A stretch of DNA of 64,000 nucleotides from positions 19,068-83,067 of IMG/VR virus record IMGVR_UViG_3300031788_000005; one strand, 5' to 3'. Position numbers and translations under genes: made by a program. Shown in pieces: positions 32,866 to 41,165 of the stretch. This DNA comes from a virus. The notes under the pieces were generated by a model. The model ran no database searches and was not told the origin of the DNA. It saw only the letters and a list, made by a program, of their open reading frames with translations. Position 1 is the first letter of the stretch, and every line of letters starts with the position of its first letter.

Positions 32866-33627
32866 ATGCAATATATGAACCCAAATACCACCCCTAACCT
32901 CTTTGAACGGGATAAACAGAAACTCGAAATTATTACAATCTCGGTGGGATTTGATGATATTTTAGATGTTACAATTAGTGAGAATCATACTCAGTGTGAC
33001 CATCTAATTATTGTTACAACACACGAAGATAAAGCCACCCAATCAGTTTGTAGGAAACATGGAGTAACTTGCGTACCAACTGATGTAATTAATCCTTCAC
33101 CAAATGAGTTTAGGAAAGGAGCCGGAATAAATAGAGGATTTGACTTTTTGAGATATTACGGATGGAGACTTTACTTGGACGCAGATATCTTTCTTCATAA
33201 TAATTTTAATAGAATATTATTTAATCATACTTATTTGGATGAATCTGTCCTTTATGGATGCGACCGTATTAACGTTTCTGGGTTAAAAGAATTCGAAGAT
33301 ATTAAAAAACGCCTAGACAATAATCCTCAACATGCGTATGGTTATTTAATTAATCCAAGTCATGGTGGAACTTTTGGAAGTCGTTATGTTGATGGTTACG
33401 ATTTATTTTGTCCTATTGGGGCATTTCAACTTTGGCACGCGAGTCAGCAGAAGCCATATCCATCTTCAAAAAATGAAGCAAGTCATGATGATGTAAGTTG
33501 GGCTAAACTTTGGCCCAGAAGCAAAAGGCAATTATTGCCTAGCACATTTGTTTATCACCTCGTACCAGAAGGAGAAGTGGTTTTTGGAGCAAATTGGAAG
33601 GGTAGGACACAACCCCGAATAAAATAA
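32866..33627 (+). CDS. GT-A type glycosyltransferase-like protein
   Basis: 253 aa. RLYLDADIFLHNNF carries the DxD metal/nucleotide-sugar motif; HLIIVTTHEDK and SHDDVSW fit a GT-A fold. Isolated on the plus strand with TATAAT at 32842. Start may also be TTG 32851 or ATG 32875. Probably modifies a surface or DNA-linked sugar; acceptor unknown. Confidence 0.7.
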   Translation: MQYMNPNTTPNLFERDKQKLEIITISVGFDDILDVTISENHTQCDHLIIVTTHEDKATQSVCRKHGVTCVPTDVINPSPNEFRKGAGINRGFDFLRYYGWRLYLDADIFLHNNFNRILFNHTYLDESVLYGCDRINVSGLKEFEDIKKRLDNNPQHAYGYLINPSHGGTFGSRYVDGYDLFCPIGAFQLWHASQQKPYPSSKNEASHDDVSWAKLWPRSKRQLLPSTFVYHLVPEGEVVFGANWKGRTQPRIK

Positions 33628-33632
33628 TTTTG

Positions 33633-33839
33633 TTATATTTTCCTTAAAAGTTCCGCTGCTGCTCTACGGCTTATATCAAAATTTGCCGCTACTTCGCTGG
33701 CAGAAGCTCGATTAATAAATTCTGTTTTAGATATCAATTCGCTATTAAATTGCTTCTCATTAGACCAACCTTTTGGATTAATAATACGTAGACCGAGTTT
33801 TTCGGCCCAATCTTTGCCAGTTTTTTTTGTACGACTCAT
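33633..33839 (-). CDS. Conserved small phage protein
   Basis: 68 aa from ATG 33839. GLRIINPKGWSNEKQFNSELISKTEFINRA matches the phage pattern DPDGWDR-F--s--E-I--eEF--R. Function unknown; convergent with the glycosyltransferase. Confidence 0.6.
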   Translation of the reverse strand: MSRTKKTGKDWAEKLGLRIINPKGWSNEKQFNSELISKTEFINRASASEVAANFDISRRAAAELLRKI

Positions 33840-33855
33840 AAAAAAGGGGTTAGAA

Positions 33856-34032
33856 TTAATCTTCTTCTCTGATATATTCTGCAAGTTTTTTAGCCGCTTC
33901 GACATATGCCACGCGAAGTTTGTGAAATTCAGGGTCTTTTATCTCTTCAAACCTAGAATAATGCCTAAAAGCATAATCAAAGCCTTCATTATCAACACAT
34001 TCTTGAATAAATTTTAAGTTTTTTGCATTCAT
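33856..34032 (-). CDS. Conserved small phage protein
   Basis: 58 aa. GFDYAFRHYSRFEEIKDPEFHKLR is a recurrent phage motif (all helical). Start 34032 fixed by the promoter 7 nt upstream. Confidence 0.65.
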   Translation of the reverse strand: MNAKNLKFIQECVDNEGFDYAFRHYSRFEEIKDPEFHKLRVAYVEAAKKLAEYIREED

Positions 34033-34039
34033 ATTATTG

Positions 34040-34068
34040 AATATAGAGAATTTTTCGGGGTTTGTCAA
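34040..34068 (-). promoter_or_regulatory. Early promoter
   Basis: TTGACA-N17-TATATT, 7 nt before ATG 34032. Confidence 0.85.
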
Positions 34069-34069
34069 G

Positions 34070-34300
34070 AATTATTTAAATTTTAAACAATGGGCCATTT
34101 CCCATGGATATAAAGAAGGTTTAAGTATAGAAAGAATCAACCCAGATGGAAATTATTGTCCAGAAAATTGCGAATGGATAACTAAATCTGAAAATTCAAG
34201 TAGAGTTACGTCAGGTAGAGACGCAAAAATCCATTTTTTAACTGAAGAAAATATTCAATTAAAAAATAGGATAAAAGAATTAGAATTATTACTTAGGTAA
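34070..34300 (+). pseudogene. C-terminal fragment of an HNH/AP2-type endonuclease
   Basis: GLSIERINPDGNYCPENCEWIT is the typical C-terminal block of HNH/AP2-like phage proteins, followed by a coiled coil. The HNH half is absent and no credible start exists; the only ATG (34037) lies in the opposite-strand promoter. Likely remnant. Confidence 0.55.
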
Positions 34301-34924
34301 AAAATAAAACCAATCGACGTGAGCCGCGTTTTTTACCGCATATGAGGCGGGAATAGGTCTAGGCTCCTGATGAAAAAACAGGGGAACTAACCCCACGTCT
34401 TCTAATTTTTTATTTCCGCGCTTGCTATTGATATCTTTATTCACGAGCATTAAATTTTCAAAATTACTTTTGCCTCCATGGGAGCGGGCAATTTTGTGTT
34501 CTATGTTAAGTTTGGAATACGGCAGACGAACCCCGCTATAACCACAGATTCCTTTTTGTTTTTCAAAAAGCACTGTTTTCGTAGGGCGAAATTTCCGAAG
34601 AGGCATTTTTGAATAGGACGTAACAATAATCGAGGGCGACCTTATTTGTATTTTCGCGCCGTGAATAACTTGGTCTATTCCGTTACGGATAGGTACTTCT
34701 AACCATTCTTCAAAAGAACAAGCTTTAAAACCAATAACATTATCAAAATCCCAAGACCCATCTTCTTTTTTGCCATATTCAATATTAATGGCTTTGGCAG
34801 CAGGACGTTCTCCATCCGAAGAACTATTCATTGCAACCACGGCTTGGCGCGGACTAGTTTGGCCAATAATTTGATACAACGCGTTCAAGACCAGTGTGCT
34901 GGATTTATTTAAAAAATCACTCAT
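34289..34924 (-). CDS. HNH endonuclease
   Basis: 211 aa. CGYSGVRLPYSKLNIEHKIARSHGG...NFENLMLVNKDINSKRG is the HNH core (about 138-185). N-terminal LVLNALYQIIGQTSPRQAV is the usual leader of this phage/bacterial HNH type. It has an ordinary early promoter, so may be a resident nuclease rather than a mobile one. Confidence 0.8.
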   Translation of the reverse strand: MSDFLNKSSTLVLNALYQIIGQTSPRQAVVAMNSSSDGERPAAKAINIEYGKKEDGSWDFDNVIGFKACSFEEWLEVPIRNGIDQVIHGAKIQIRSPSIIVTSYSKMPLRKFRPTKTVLFEKQKGICGYSGVRLPYSKLNIEHKIARSHGGKSNFENLMLVNKDINSKRGNKKLEDVGLVPLFFHQEPRPIPASYAVKNAAHVDWFYFLPK

Positions 34925-34933
34925 ATTCTTTTA

Positions 34934-34962
34934 ATAATAAATTATTTTTACCCATTTGTCAA
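34934..34962 (-). promoter_or_regulatory. Early promoter
   Basis: TTGACA-N17-TATTAT, 9 nt before ATG 34924. Confidence 0.8.
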
Positions 34963-34969
34963 TACCAAG

Positions 34970-34976
34970 GTGTAAT
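34970..34976 (+). promoter_or_regulatory. Late promoter motif
   Basis: GTGTAAT, 7 nt before ATG 34984. Confidence 0.65.
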
Positions 34977-34983
34977 TATTTTC

Positions 34984-35793
34984 ATGAATATTCACGCTCA
35001 CCCAACGAAGAAAATTGGCGTTTTGCCTCGTCCAGCACACGTTAAAACCTGTAAATTAGCCAATTATTTAAATATTGGGATGATTCCAACTCCCCCCGCA
35101 TCTTATGATTGGGGTACGACCGCTCCAAATTCTCTTCAAATGTTCATGAATGATTCCATAGGTGACTGCGCGGTAGCAGCTTATCTTCATCACAAAGAAA
35201 CAGTTTTGCAAACTGCTGGTTTGGGAGTTTCATTTCTTGACCCTGTTGCTTTGGAAGTTTATGAATGGGCAACAGCCGATGAAAATGGCGGACAAGGATA
35301 TAATCCAAAAGCAGGTTCTGGCGATAATAATCCAACCGATACTGGTTTAGTACTAGTGAGTTTTTTGGAAGATTTAAGGACTCGTGGATTGATTTATGCT
35401 CATGCCGAAGTTAATTTAAATAATGCCAAAGAAGTTGCAGCCGCGCAATATTTATTTGGTGGACTTTATGTGGGAGTTGCACTTCCTGTTTTTGTTCAAA
35501 ATCTTCAGAATCTTTGGTATATTCCAACCACCGCTCAAAACTTAGGAGACCCAACAAAAGGAAGTTGGGGCGGGCATTGCATTTATACTCGTGGAATTAC
35601 GCCAACGACTGGAAATACTATTTTAACGAGTTGGGGAGAAACTATTCAAGCAACTCCACAATGGATGCAAACTTATCAGGATGAGGCTCATATTATTGTT
35701 CATAAGCATTCAGCCGCAGCTTTTGATAAATTAGCTAGTGCTAATTTTGGAATTAATGACCTTATTGCCGACCTAAATGAAATAAAAAAATAA
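34984..35793 (+). CDS. Cysteine-peptidase-like protein, late
   Basis: 269 aa. NDSIGDCAVAAYLHH (candidate Cys nucleophile), TDTGLVLVSFLEDLRTRG, LFGGLYVGVALP, GSWGGHCI (candidate His) and TSWGE match a papain-like protein family seen in many tailed phages and prophages; activity unproven. Late motif suggests a virion or lysis-stage role. Confidence 0.7.
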   Translation: MNIHAHPTKKIGVLPRPAHVKTCKLANYLNIGMIPTPPASYDWGTTAPNSLQMFMNDSIGDCAVAAYLHHKETVLQTAGLGVSFLDPVALEVYEWATADENGGQGYNPKAGSGDNNPTDTGLVLVSFLEDLRTRGLIYAHAEVNLNNAKEVAAAQYLFGGLYVGVALPVFVQNLQNLWYIPTTAQNLGDPTKGSWGGHCIYTRGITPTTGNTILTSWGETIQATPQWMQTYQDEAHIIVHKHSAAAFDKLASANFGINDLIADLNEIKK

Positions 35794-35807
35794 TTAGATA
35801 TTTCTAC

Positions 35808-35855
35808 TTAAATTTTATTATTTATTAAATTGGTAATAGAGTATATTCCAGTCAT
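35808..35855 (-). pseudogene. GIY-YIG endonuclease N-terminal remnant
   Basis: 15 codons MTGIYSITNLINNKI then TAA. This is the start of a GIY-YIG domain (GIYKITNxxNxKxYIG) with nothing after it. Preceded by a GTGTAAT motif with 7-nt gap. Confidence 0.5.
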
Positions 35856-35862
35856 ATACTAT

Positions 35863-35869
35863 ATTACAC
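35863..35869 (-). promoter_or_regulatory. Late promoter motif
   Basis: GTGTAAT, 7 nt before the ATG of the GIY-YIG remnant. Confidence 0.5.
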
Positions 35870-36121
35870 TGTTTTACGTTTTTTAGCCGATATTTTGTGT
35901 TAATCTGACATTTTTCTCACTAACTGGATGTGGCGATGTGTTAATAATCGCTGCCCAAACCCGCTCTCAATGGAAAACATTATCCTCAAGCTGTTTTGGT
36001 TGCATCTACCTTTTGGTACAAACGAGTTTTTAAGACTCTCCCATGGCTGTTTTGATGTATCGAACTTCCTCTAATATAGGACTTTACCCATATCAGCGTC
36101 AGAATATTAACGTAATAATTC
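35870..36121 (-). ncRNA. Promoter-driven non-coding region with hairpins
   Basis: No gene in about 250 nt downstream of an early promoter. Hairpins include GCGAT/ATCGC around a 9-nt loop (about 35933-35951) and TACC-AAAA-GGTA (about 36007-36018). Possibly the leader or intron remains of a lost endonuclease. Confidence 0.35.
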
Positions 36122-36150
36122 AATTTACACCATCCATCAAAATTTGTCAA
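36122..36150 (-). promoter_or_regulatory. Early promoter without nearby gene
   Basis: TTGACA-N17-TAAATT reading into the non-coding region 35870-36121. Confidence 0.65.
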
Positions 36151-36497
36151 TTATTATCTTCAATATTATCTCCCCACCAAAAAACATCCGATTTGCTACC
36201 AAAGAAATTAGCTCCACCAAGTTCTATACTTAATTGCAAATTAGTATTATAGGTAAAATTAAAATAAGGAGGCATTTCATCTACTTGTAATGTTACAAAA
36301 ATACACTTCTTGGGGAGTTTATATGATGCAGAATTAATCGTTATTGGCGTTTGAATCATGCCGTGATTTAATGCTACGCGGCAGGTCTCGCGGAGACCAT
36401 CCAAATATCCCTGCTCATAAGTATGTTTCGGGTCAACGGTTGTTTTGCTACATCCCGCAAATAGCAGGACGGCAATTAGTAGTATTATATTTTTCAT
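36147..36497 (-). CDS. Lipoprotein
   Basis: 116 aa. MKNIILLIAVLLFAGCS has a lipobox (LFAGC, Cys at about 16). The mature part is unrecognised. Would be anchored in a host membrane. Confidence 0.75.
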   Translation of the reverse strand: MKNIILLIAVLLFAGCSKTTVDPKHTYEQGYLDGLRETCRVALNHGMIQTPITINSASYKLPKKCIFVTLQVDEMPPYFNFTYNTNLQLSIELGGANFFGSKSDVFWWGDNIEDNN

Positions 36498-36499
36498 AT

Positions 36500-36787
36500 T
36501 TATTTTTTAATCATGAATTTTTTAATGCGTTTTAAAAAAGCATCCAGATTTTCATTTTCTTTTACAATGTGGTCGTGGTCGTAATATGCTCCGTCGCCCT
36601 TGGTATTAAAATCTAATTCTTGGACTTCACAAGGAATATTCGAAAATTTCAGGAATTCTTTTATACCTTCAAATTTGTAAGAGAGTTTAGTATGATAATC
36701 GTCTCCTTCATCAAACTTTTTTCCGTCAACAAAAATGATGTAATACGCATCATATGACACATCCAATGTTACTAATGTTAATTTCAT
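36500..36787 (-). CDS. Hypothetical protein
   Basis: 95 aa, acidic, alpha/beta pattern. Unrecognised. Confidence 0.55.
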   Translation of the reverse strand: MKLTLVTLDVSYDAYYIIFVDGKKFDEGDDYHTKLSYKFEGIKEFLKFSNIPCEVQELDFNTKGDGAYYDHDHIVKENENLDAFLKRIKKFMIKK

Positions 36788-36800
36788 AAAATTATTATTT

Positions 36801-37142
36801 TCAAGGAATTTTTAAATCGAATTTAGGTACTTTTACGTTTTTATCAGGCTTTAATTTTTGTTGGTGTATTTTGGATAATTTTTCTCTCAATTCATAAACC
36901 TCTAATGCCAAACCAATTACCAGATTATCTCCCACTAAATCACGCCATTTTTCGCCATACCTTAAGGCTTCACCACCGCCATTTTTCCAATGTTGGACAG
37001 TATATTTTCCATCGCAGATAGTCACTTCCCAATCAATTTCTTTTTCGGTAACGGGTTCCCATGGACTTGGACTGACTATACATCCACATTTAAAAGTCTC
37101 TGGATTAACAATTTGTTTACAACGTTTGCATTTCCATTTCAT
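36801..37142 (-). CDS. Zinc-ribbon hypothetical protein
   Basis: 113 aa. MKWKCKRCKQIV...KCGCI at the N-terminus binds zinc; DWEVTICDGKYTVQHWKNGGGEALRYGEKW follows as strands. ATGA overlap with the upstream gene. Confidence 0.6.
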   Translation of the reverse strand: MKWKCKRCKQIVNPETFKCGCIVSPSPWEPVTEKEIDWEVTICDGKYTVQHWKNGGGEALRYGEKWRDLVGDNLVIGLALEVYELREKLSKIHQQKLKPDKNVKVPKFDLKIP

Positions 37143-37318
37143 TTGTCAATTATCGTTTCACCATCTTGAGCATAGTTCCATCCTTTTGGGAGATTTTTGC
37201 CAGTTTCTTCCATAAAACGCTCGTTCATGGCATCAATAATATCTGATTCGGCGGGGCCGAAGTCGGCATGATGACGAAACCATTCTAAGTATTCTAAATT
37301 AGTTGCTCTTTTTCTCAT
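37139..37318 (-). CDS. ADFGPA family small protein
   Basis: 59 aa. NLEYLEWFRHHADFGPAESD and ETGKNLPKGW. A paralogue lies in the tRNA region at 42771. Function unknown. Confidence 0.65.
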   Translation of the reverse strand: MRKRATNLEYLEWFRHHADFGPAESDIIDAMNERFMEETGKNLPKGWNYAQDGETIIDK

Positions 37319-37320
37319 AA

Positions 37321-37578
37321 TTATTTATCAAATCCCAATTCAAGACTATATTCTGCTTCTTCAAGGTAATTTTTCTCTTTTTCCAAAAAGTTTTCCGCTC
37401 GTATGACTTCTTCCTTTAATCGGGAATATTCTTTTTCTAAATTAGCCTTTTCTTGCTCAACTATGGCGTAGGATTTTTTATATCCTTCTTCAAGATTTGT
37501 TTTAGCTTCACGGAGTTTAGATTCGGCGTCTTTTACGTCGATTTTAGCTCGGACAACTCTGGCTTGTTTGTCGGTCAT
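37321..37578 (-). CDS. Coiled-coil protein
   Basis: 85 aa from ATG 37578, nearly all coiled coil. GGAGG precedes the start, one of few strong SD sites; it overlaps the upstream gene by ATGA. Confidence 0.65.
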   Translation of the reverse strand: MTDKQARVVRAKIDVKDAESKLREAKTNLEEGYKKSYAIVEQEKANLEKEYSRLKEEVIRAENFLEKEKNYLEEAEYSLELGFDK

Positions 37579-37691
37579 GATTTCCTCCAATTAGGATACT
37601 CTGGATACTCTGATTGACTTCCTAGAGTGCTATTACCCATTAGTCGGGTAGGGCATAATCGGCGACTACAACATTGCCATTTTTGTTCCAT
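37575..37691 (-). CDS. Tiny Cys protein
   Basis: 38 aa (MEQKWQCCSRRLCP...). Starts inside the next-upstream gene in another frame; translational coupling likely. Confidence 0.45.
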   Translation of the reverse strand: MEQKWQCCSRRLCPTRLMGNSTLGSQSEYPEYPNWRKS

Positions 37692-37803
37692 AGTTTTCAA
37701 AATTAGCGTTGCATTGTGGGCAGCAGCCTTGTATTGCAGGGCATCCATTTGGATGAATCGGACAATTTCCGTCACCATCGGTATCTAGTTCGCATCCTTT
37801 CAT
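37666..37803 (-). CDS. Cys-rich small protein
   Basis: 45 aa. CELDTDGDGNCPIHPNGCPAIQGCCPQC: seven Cys, probable zinc protein, with a DTDGDGN stretch. Confidence 0.5.
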   Translation of the reverse strand: MKGCELDTDGDGNCPIHPNGCPAIQGCCPQCNANFENYGTKMAML

Positions 37804-37805
37804 AA

Positions 37806-38036
37806 TCATAAATAAGGGTTTTCCTCTTCGCAGATTGGGCAGATTTTCCAATTATTTGCAGTTAAACCACAGGGGGCTTCGTCAGTTTTAAATGACCATC
37901 CTCCCGCTTCGGGAAATGATTCGCGACCGCAAAAAAAAACTTCCTCTCCAGCAGCACGACTCCAAAAATGGATATGTTTACACCATTTAGGCTTATTGCC
38001 GGATAAGTCTTGTTTAATTAATTGATTAATTGTCAT
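37806..38036 (-). CDS. WK-CPIC family protein
   Basis: 76 aa ending NNWKICPICEEENP; N-terminal PKWCKHIHFW. Same family as the gene at 41961 (WCDHI...WKMCPICGIERP). ATGA overlap. Confidence 0.6.
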   Translation of the reverse strand: MTINQLIKQDLSGNKPKWCKHIHFWSRAAGEEVFFCGRESFPEAGGWSFKTDEAPCGLTANNWKICPICEEENPYL

Positions 38037-38227
38037 TTATAACTTTCCCCCGCTTCTTGGGTTGGTTGACCGCATGTTGGACAGAGTAACGCGGAATTAA
38101 CATCACGTTCCGATTCATAAGAATAATCGCATCTAAAACACTTCCAAATTATCCTATGTTCATGATTTCTTTCCCACTGGTATTGAAAATCATCATCCCT
38201 ACCATAATCTTTATAATCGTAACTCAT
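38033..38227 (-). CDS. Zinc-ribbon protein
   Basis: 64 aa. WKCFRCDYSYES...LLCPTCGQP is a rubredoxin-like ribbon. Confidence 0.65.
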   Translation of the reverse strand: MSYDYKDYGRDDDFQYQWERNHEHRIIWKCFRCDYSYESERDVNSALLCPTCGQPTQEAGESYK

Positions 38228-38658
38228 ATATTAAATTCCTCAATTTCCCCATCAGGAAATACAATCATACCTTTTTTCTTTACTTTTTTAGAAAATCGAA
38301 CTGTACTCCACGTTCCAGACCTTAACTGTTCTTCTTTTTCTTTCGGGGCCGCAATTAAGAAATCACAATTATTAACAATATCATGATTTCTTTCAAGGTA
38401 GGGTTTCGGAATTAGTTGTATATCATACTTACAGAAGGCTCTATGAGCCTTAATATTGGGTACATGCCCAAATGTTTTGATTTTTTGAAAATTTTTATTT
38501 GCATTTGCTAAGGTAATTAGGTCGTAGAATTCGCGGTCGCTTCCAGAGCAATCACCGCTATGACTTTCTGTTATATAATGTTCGGCGATAAAAAGGGCAA
38601 CTTTTAGTAATTGCATGGGTGTCATTCCATCGCGGGTTCCAGTAAATCCTAGTTTCAT
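38224..38658 (-). CDS. SLOG-domain (DprA/YspA-like) protein
   Basis: 144 aa. GFTGTRDGMTPMQ, HSGDCSGSDREFYDL, GHVPN and YLERNHDIVNNCDFLIAAPKE are Rossmann-like SLOG motifs for binding nucleotides or nucleic acid. ATGA overlap with its neighbour. Ligand unknown. Confidence 0.8.
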   Translation of the reverse strand: MKLGFTGTRDGMTPMQLLKVALFIAEHYITESHSGDCSGSDREFYDLITLANANKNFQKIKTFGHVPNIKAHRAFCKYDIQLIPKPYLERNHDIVNNCDFLIAAPKEKEEQLRSGTWSTVRFSKKVKKKGMIVFPDGEIEEFNI

Positions 38659-38660
38659 AA

Positions 38661-38954
38661 TTATTTTTTTAAAAAAGCAGAAATTGTTTGTTCCTGATTC
38701 TTATTTCTAAAAGAAATACTTGGTCGCCATGGCAAACAGCCCATCGTCCAAAGTGTCGGCAGATGCTCTTTTTTAGTTACCTCAGAAATGTTTGAAATAC
38801 CTATCTGTTTTGATTCAAGGGCTTGTGAAACTATTTCACCTTTATTTGCGCGAAAAGCAGACTCAACACATTTATATGGGTCTTCGTCATAAAGGTTTTC
38901 TACTACAATTTCGGTTTTAATGGTGATTTTCGCTCGAATCAGTTTGGACTTCAT
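38661..38954 (-). CDS. Hypothetical protein
   Basis: 97 aa; strand-rich N-terminus. First gene after a promoter. Confidence 0.55.
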   Translation of the reverse strand: MKSKLIRAKITIKTEIVVENLYDEDPYKCVESAFRANKGEIVSQALESKQIGISNISEVTKKEHLPTLWTMGCLPWRPSISFRNKNQEQTISAFLKK

Positions 38955-38960
38955 ATCCTT

Positions 38961-38989
38961 ATGATTACATATCCTTCAAAAAATGTCAA
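38961..38989 (-). promoter_or_regulatory. Early promoter
   Basis: TTGACA-N17-AATCAT, 6 nt before ATG 38954. Confidence 0.7.
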
Positions 38990-39285
38990 GCGCAAACATC
39001 AATTGAAGAGACCCATATGGTGTGCTGCAATAAATATGTACATGAAATTTCCCATACCATAATATCCCCTTGGTAAAGTTCTTGGCCCTTGTCGTCGTAT
39101 TCGCCAAAAAATTGTTGAACTACCGCTGGTACAAAATTAAAATCCCAAGGGGGAATCCAAATTTTATTATTGTCCCAGATAATCATATTGTTCACATGAT
39201 GAACATAAAAATGCCCCGAAGAGTCGGGGTATCGGTAAGATTGGTCTTGTTCACTAAATAACCTTATTTTTTTGATATTTTTCAT
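38986..39285 (-). CDS. YopX-like protein, short
   Basis: 99 aa. FFGEYDDKGQELYQGDIMVWE is the YopX core; the usual C-terminal GN-YEN block is missing, so it may be truncated. Confidence 0.6.
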   Translation of the reverse strand: MKNIKKIRLFSEQDQSYRYPDSSGHFYVHHVNNMIIWDNNKIWIPPWDFNFVPAVVQQFFGEYDDKGQELYQGDIMVWEISCTYLLQHTIWVSSIDVCA

Positions 39286-39346
39286 ATTATCAATAATAAT
39301 ACTATTTTCTTTTTAAGTCCATAAGGTGTTTCCCCCATATAAAAAA

Positions 39347-39353
39347 GTGTAAT
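39347..39353 (+). promoter_or_regulatory. Late promoter motif
   Basis: GTGTAAT, 7 nt before ATG 39361. Confidence 0.65.
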
Positions 39354-39360
39354 TTTTATT

Positions 39361-39618
39361 ATGAGCAAATCCATTGGTGATTTTTGGGAAAAACATAAGA
39401 CCCTCGCACAGATTATTGCGATTCTAGGGGTCGTTGCTGGTATTTATGGCAACCATTACGAAACTTCTCAAAATTCAGATATTATTCAAGGCCAGAATAA
39501 TTGGATGAAAGACGTTATTAAAGAACAAGCGCGGGAAATCCAATCATTAGAAATTTCCAACGCCGTTCAAGAACAGCAAATTTGTGATTTGAAGGAATTT
39601 TATTTAAATAAAAAATAA
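39361..39618 (+). CDS. Small membrane protein with coiled coil, late
   Basis: 85 aa. A hydrophobic segment (about 17-32, IIAILGVVAGIYG) is followed by a coiled coil (50-80). Late motif and topology would fit a spanin- or holin-accessory-type lysis protein, but this is a guess. Confidence 0.6.
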   Translation: MSKSIGDFWEKHKTLAQIIAILGVVAGIYGNHYETSQNSDIIQGQNNWMKDVIKEQAREIQSLEISNAVQEQQICDLKEFYLNKK

Positions 39619-39621
39619 AAA

Positions 39622-40440
39622 TTAAACACCTTCAATTATCTGATTGACAGCCGCTACCACCTTTTTCTTATCTGTGCAATACAGTCCAGCCGACGAGAAA
39701 GACGTTAATTCTCCTAACCAAAAAGAATTATCTCCATCTTGAAAAATATCCACACAGAAAATGGGGTCAGGATAATATCCAACTTCCAGAATTTGTTTGC
39801 ATTTTTCAGTAGCTCCCAAGGGGGCGCTTGGAATTAATGTTTTCTTTCCTTGATATTGGTAAGTAGAACAGGAAATAATATCTTTTTTAGTACAAACAAA
39901 ACGCCATTCACCCATAATTTTCTTGGGTGTCGAAACGATGACAATATCAGAACTGGAACAATTACCGCCGCCACTAGTAGCGTTATCCCAAAATCTATCA
40001 AAGTCTTGTAAATCAAGTAACTGGGCTTGAAAAGTCTTTTCGCCGCTATCAGGACGAATAAAGATTAAGGCTTCCCTACCGAACTTTTGATAATAATCAA
40101 ATTTGAATTCTTTTAAATTACCAATGAATGTAAATTCATTAAAATCATTAAATAGCAAGTCTTTAAAATAAGGATAATATGACGAGCAAAGATACTTCTC
40201 CCATGAAGAATATGCAACAGGATGACATCCTTTGGGAAGTCGGCTGGCAATATTTTTAGTCATTTGAATAGAACCCTGTACGATAACAAGGTCATTTTCC
40301 TCAAATCCTGATGGGTCGAAATCAAAGTGATTATTCTTATCAATAACAAAACAATACCGCCCCGAATCGCGGACGGCTTGAATAAGGTCGCGGTAGTCTT
40401 CAGAATCAGTGAAATTTTCTATGATATATTTAACTTTCAT
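39622..40440 (-). CDS. ATP-grasp (R2K clade) protein
   Basis: 272 aa. EALIFIRPDSGEKTF (about 131-145), GEWRFVC and FCVDIFQDGDNSFWLGELTSFSSAG fit the ATP-grasp R2K family, peptide- or nucleotide-ligase-like enzymes seen in phages. Substrate unknown. Own early promoter. Confidence 0.75.
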   Translation of the reverse strand: MKVKYIIENFTDSEDYRDLIQAVRDSGRYCFVIDKNNHFDFDPSGFEENDLVIVQGSIQMTKNIASRLPKGCHPVAYSSWEKYLCSSYYPYFKDLLFNDFNEFTFIGNLKEFKFDYYQKFGREALIFIRPDSGEKTFQAQLLDLQDFDRFWDNATSGGGNCSSSDIVIVSTPKKIMGEWRFVCTKKDIISCSTYQYQGKKTLIPSAPLGATEKCKQILEVGYYPDPIFCVDIFQDGDNSFWLGELTSFSSAGLYCTDKKKVVAAVNQIIEGV

Positions 40441-40446
40441 ACAAGA

Positions 40447-40475
40447 ATGTTAACGTAATTATTAAATAATGTCAA
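40447..40475 (-). promoter_or_regulatory. Early promoter
   Basis: TTGACA-N17-TAACAT, 6 nt before ATG 40440. Confidence 0.85.
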
Positions 40476-40484
40476 GTATAAACA

Positions 40485-40518
40485 AAGAAAGCCCCCAAGA
40501 ATTAACTTGGGAGCTTTG
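40485..40518 (-). terminator. Terminator
   Basis: Minus-strand AAGCTCCCAAG pairs with CTTGGGGGCTT, then TTCTTTG; ends the late gene above it. Confidence 0.7.
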
Positions 40519-40535
40519 GGTATCGGTTTAAATTA

Positions 40536-40973
40536 TTATTGAACGTTCCAGTGAACACCGTCTCCAAAAAAGAAACGGGTTGTTCCCGAAGGAATTGTGA
40601 ATCCTGATGTAAGTGTTCCAGTGTTGAAGAAAACAATACCAGTAGTAACACCGGATACCGCCAATCCACCACCTTTAGAAGTAATACTTAGTTCTTGTCC
40701 AATAACCACTTGTGGGAAAAGACCAGTTGATACACCAGCGCCACTTCCTACAACATAGGAATATCCTCCTACAATTCCACTCATTGAACCAGTCAAGATT
40801 AGTGGTGGATTAATATAACTGCCATAATTATTAATACCGCCGCCAGTGTTGAGATTTAGTACGCCGGAAACGTCAAAGGCATATTGTGGGTTGGAATTAT
40901 TAATACCAAATTGTCCTGCGTCGGTGACTGTTAGACCAGCACCTGATGTATATTGAATGGTTTCTTTTGACAT
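40536..40973 (-). CDS. Probable structural (tail-fibre-like) protein, late
   Basis: 145 aa, Gly/Ser/Thr-rich beta repeats, FGINNSNPQYAFDVSGVLNLN at residue 22 resembles phage fibre stem repeats, and the C-terminus FFFGDGVHWNV looks like a fibre tip. Late motif upstream; own terminator. Confidence 0.65.
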   Translation of the reverse strand: MSKETIQYTSGAGLTVTDAGQFGINNSNPQYAFDVSGVLNLNTGGGINNYGSYINPPLILTGSMSGIVGGYSYVVGSGAGVSTGLFPQVVIGQELSITSKGGGLAVSGVTTGIVFFNTGTLTSGFTIPSGTTRFFFGDGVHWNVQ

Positions 40974-40984
40974 ATATACTTTAT

Positions 40985-40991
40985 ATTACAC
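40985..40991 (-). promoter_or_regulatory. Late promoter motif
   Basis: GTGTAAT, 11 nt before ATG 40973. Confidence 0.6.
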
Positions 40992-41069
40992 AGAAAAAGA
41001 ATAAAATTGAGAAAATTTTTGAAATAGTTATAATAGACTAATTAATAATAACTAAGAAAGGTAAAAGTT

Positions 41070-41161
41070 TGGCGGTTCGCAGATATCACGCTTACCAGAC
41101 GGGTTTTAACCGTCCCAATAGCTTTCCAAGCTACGCTGGTGCCTCGACCAGTTTACGAACC
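41070..41161 (-). tRNA. tRNA-Ser(GGA)
   Basis: Acceptor GGTTCGT/GCGAACC, anticodon loop TTGGAAA, long variable arm, CCA encoded. T-loop AGCGTGA is non-canonical. Confidence 0.75.
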
Positions 41162-41165
41162 AAAA

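Noticed and set aside
34037-34300. Intact plus-strand protein from ATG 34037
   Set aside because: The ATG and first codons lie in the minus-strand promoter of 34032; only the C-terminal HNH-type block is protein-like.
35870-36121. RNase P RNA (GAGGAAGT-like string)
   Set aside because: Only a short resemblance; the conserved P4 partners are not present.
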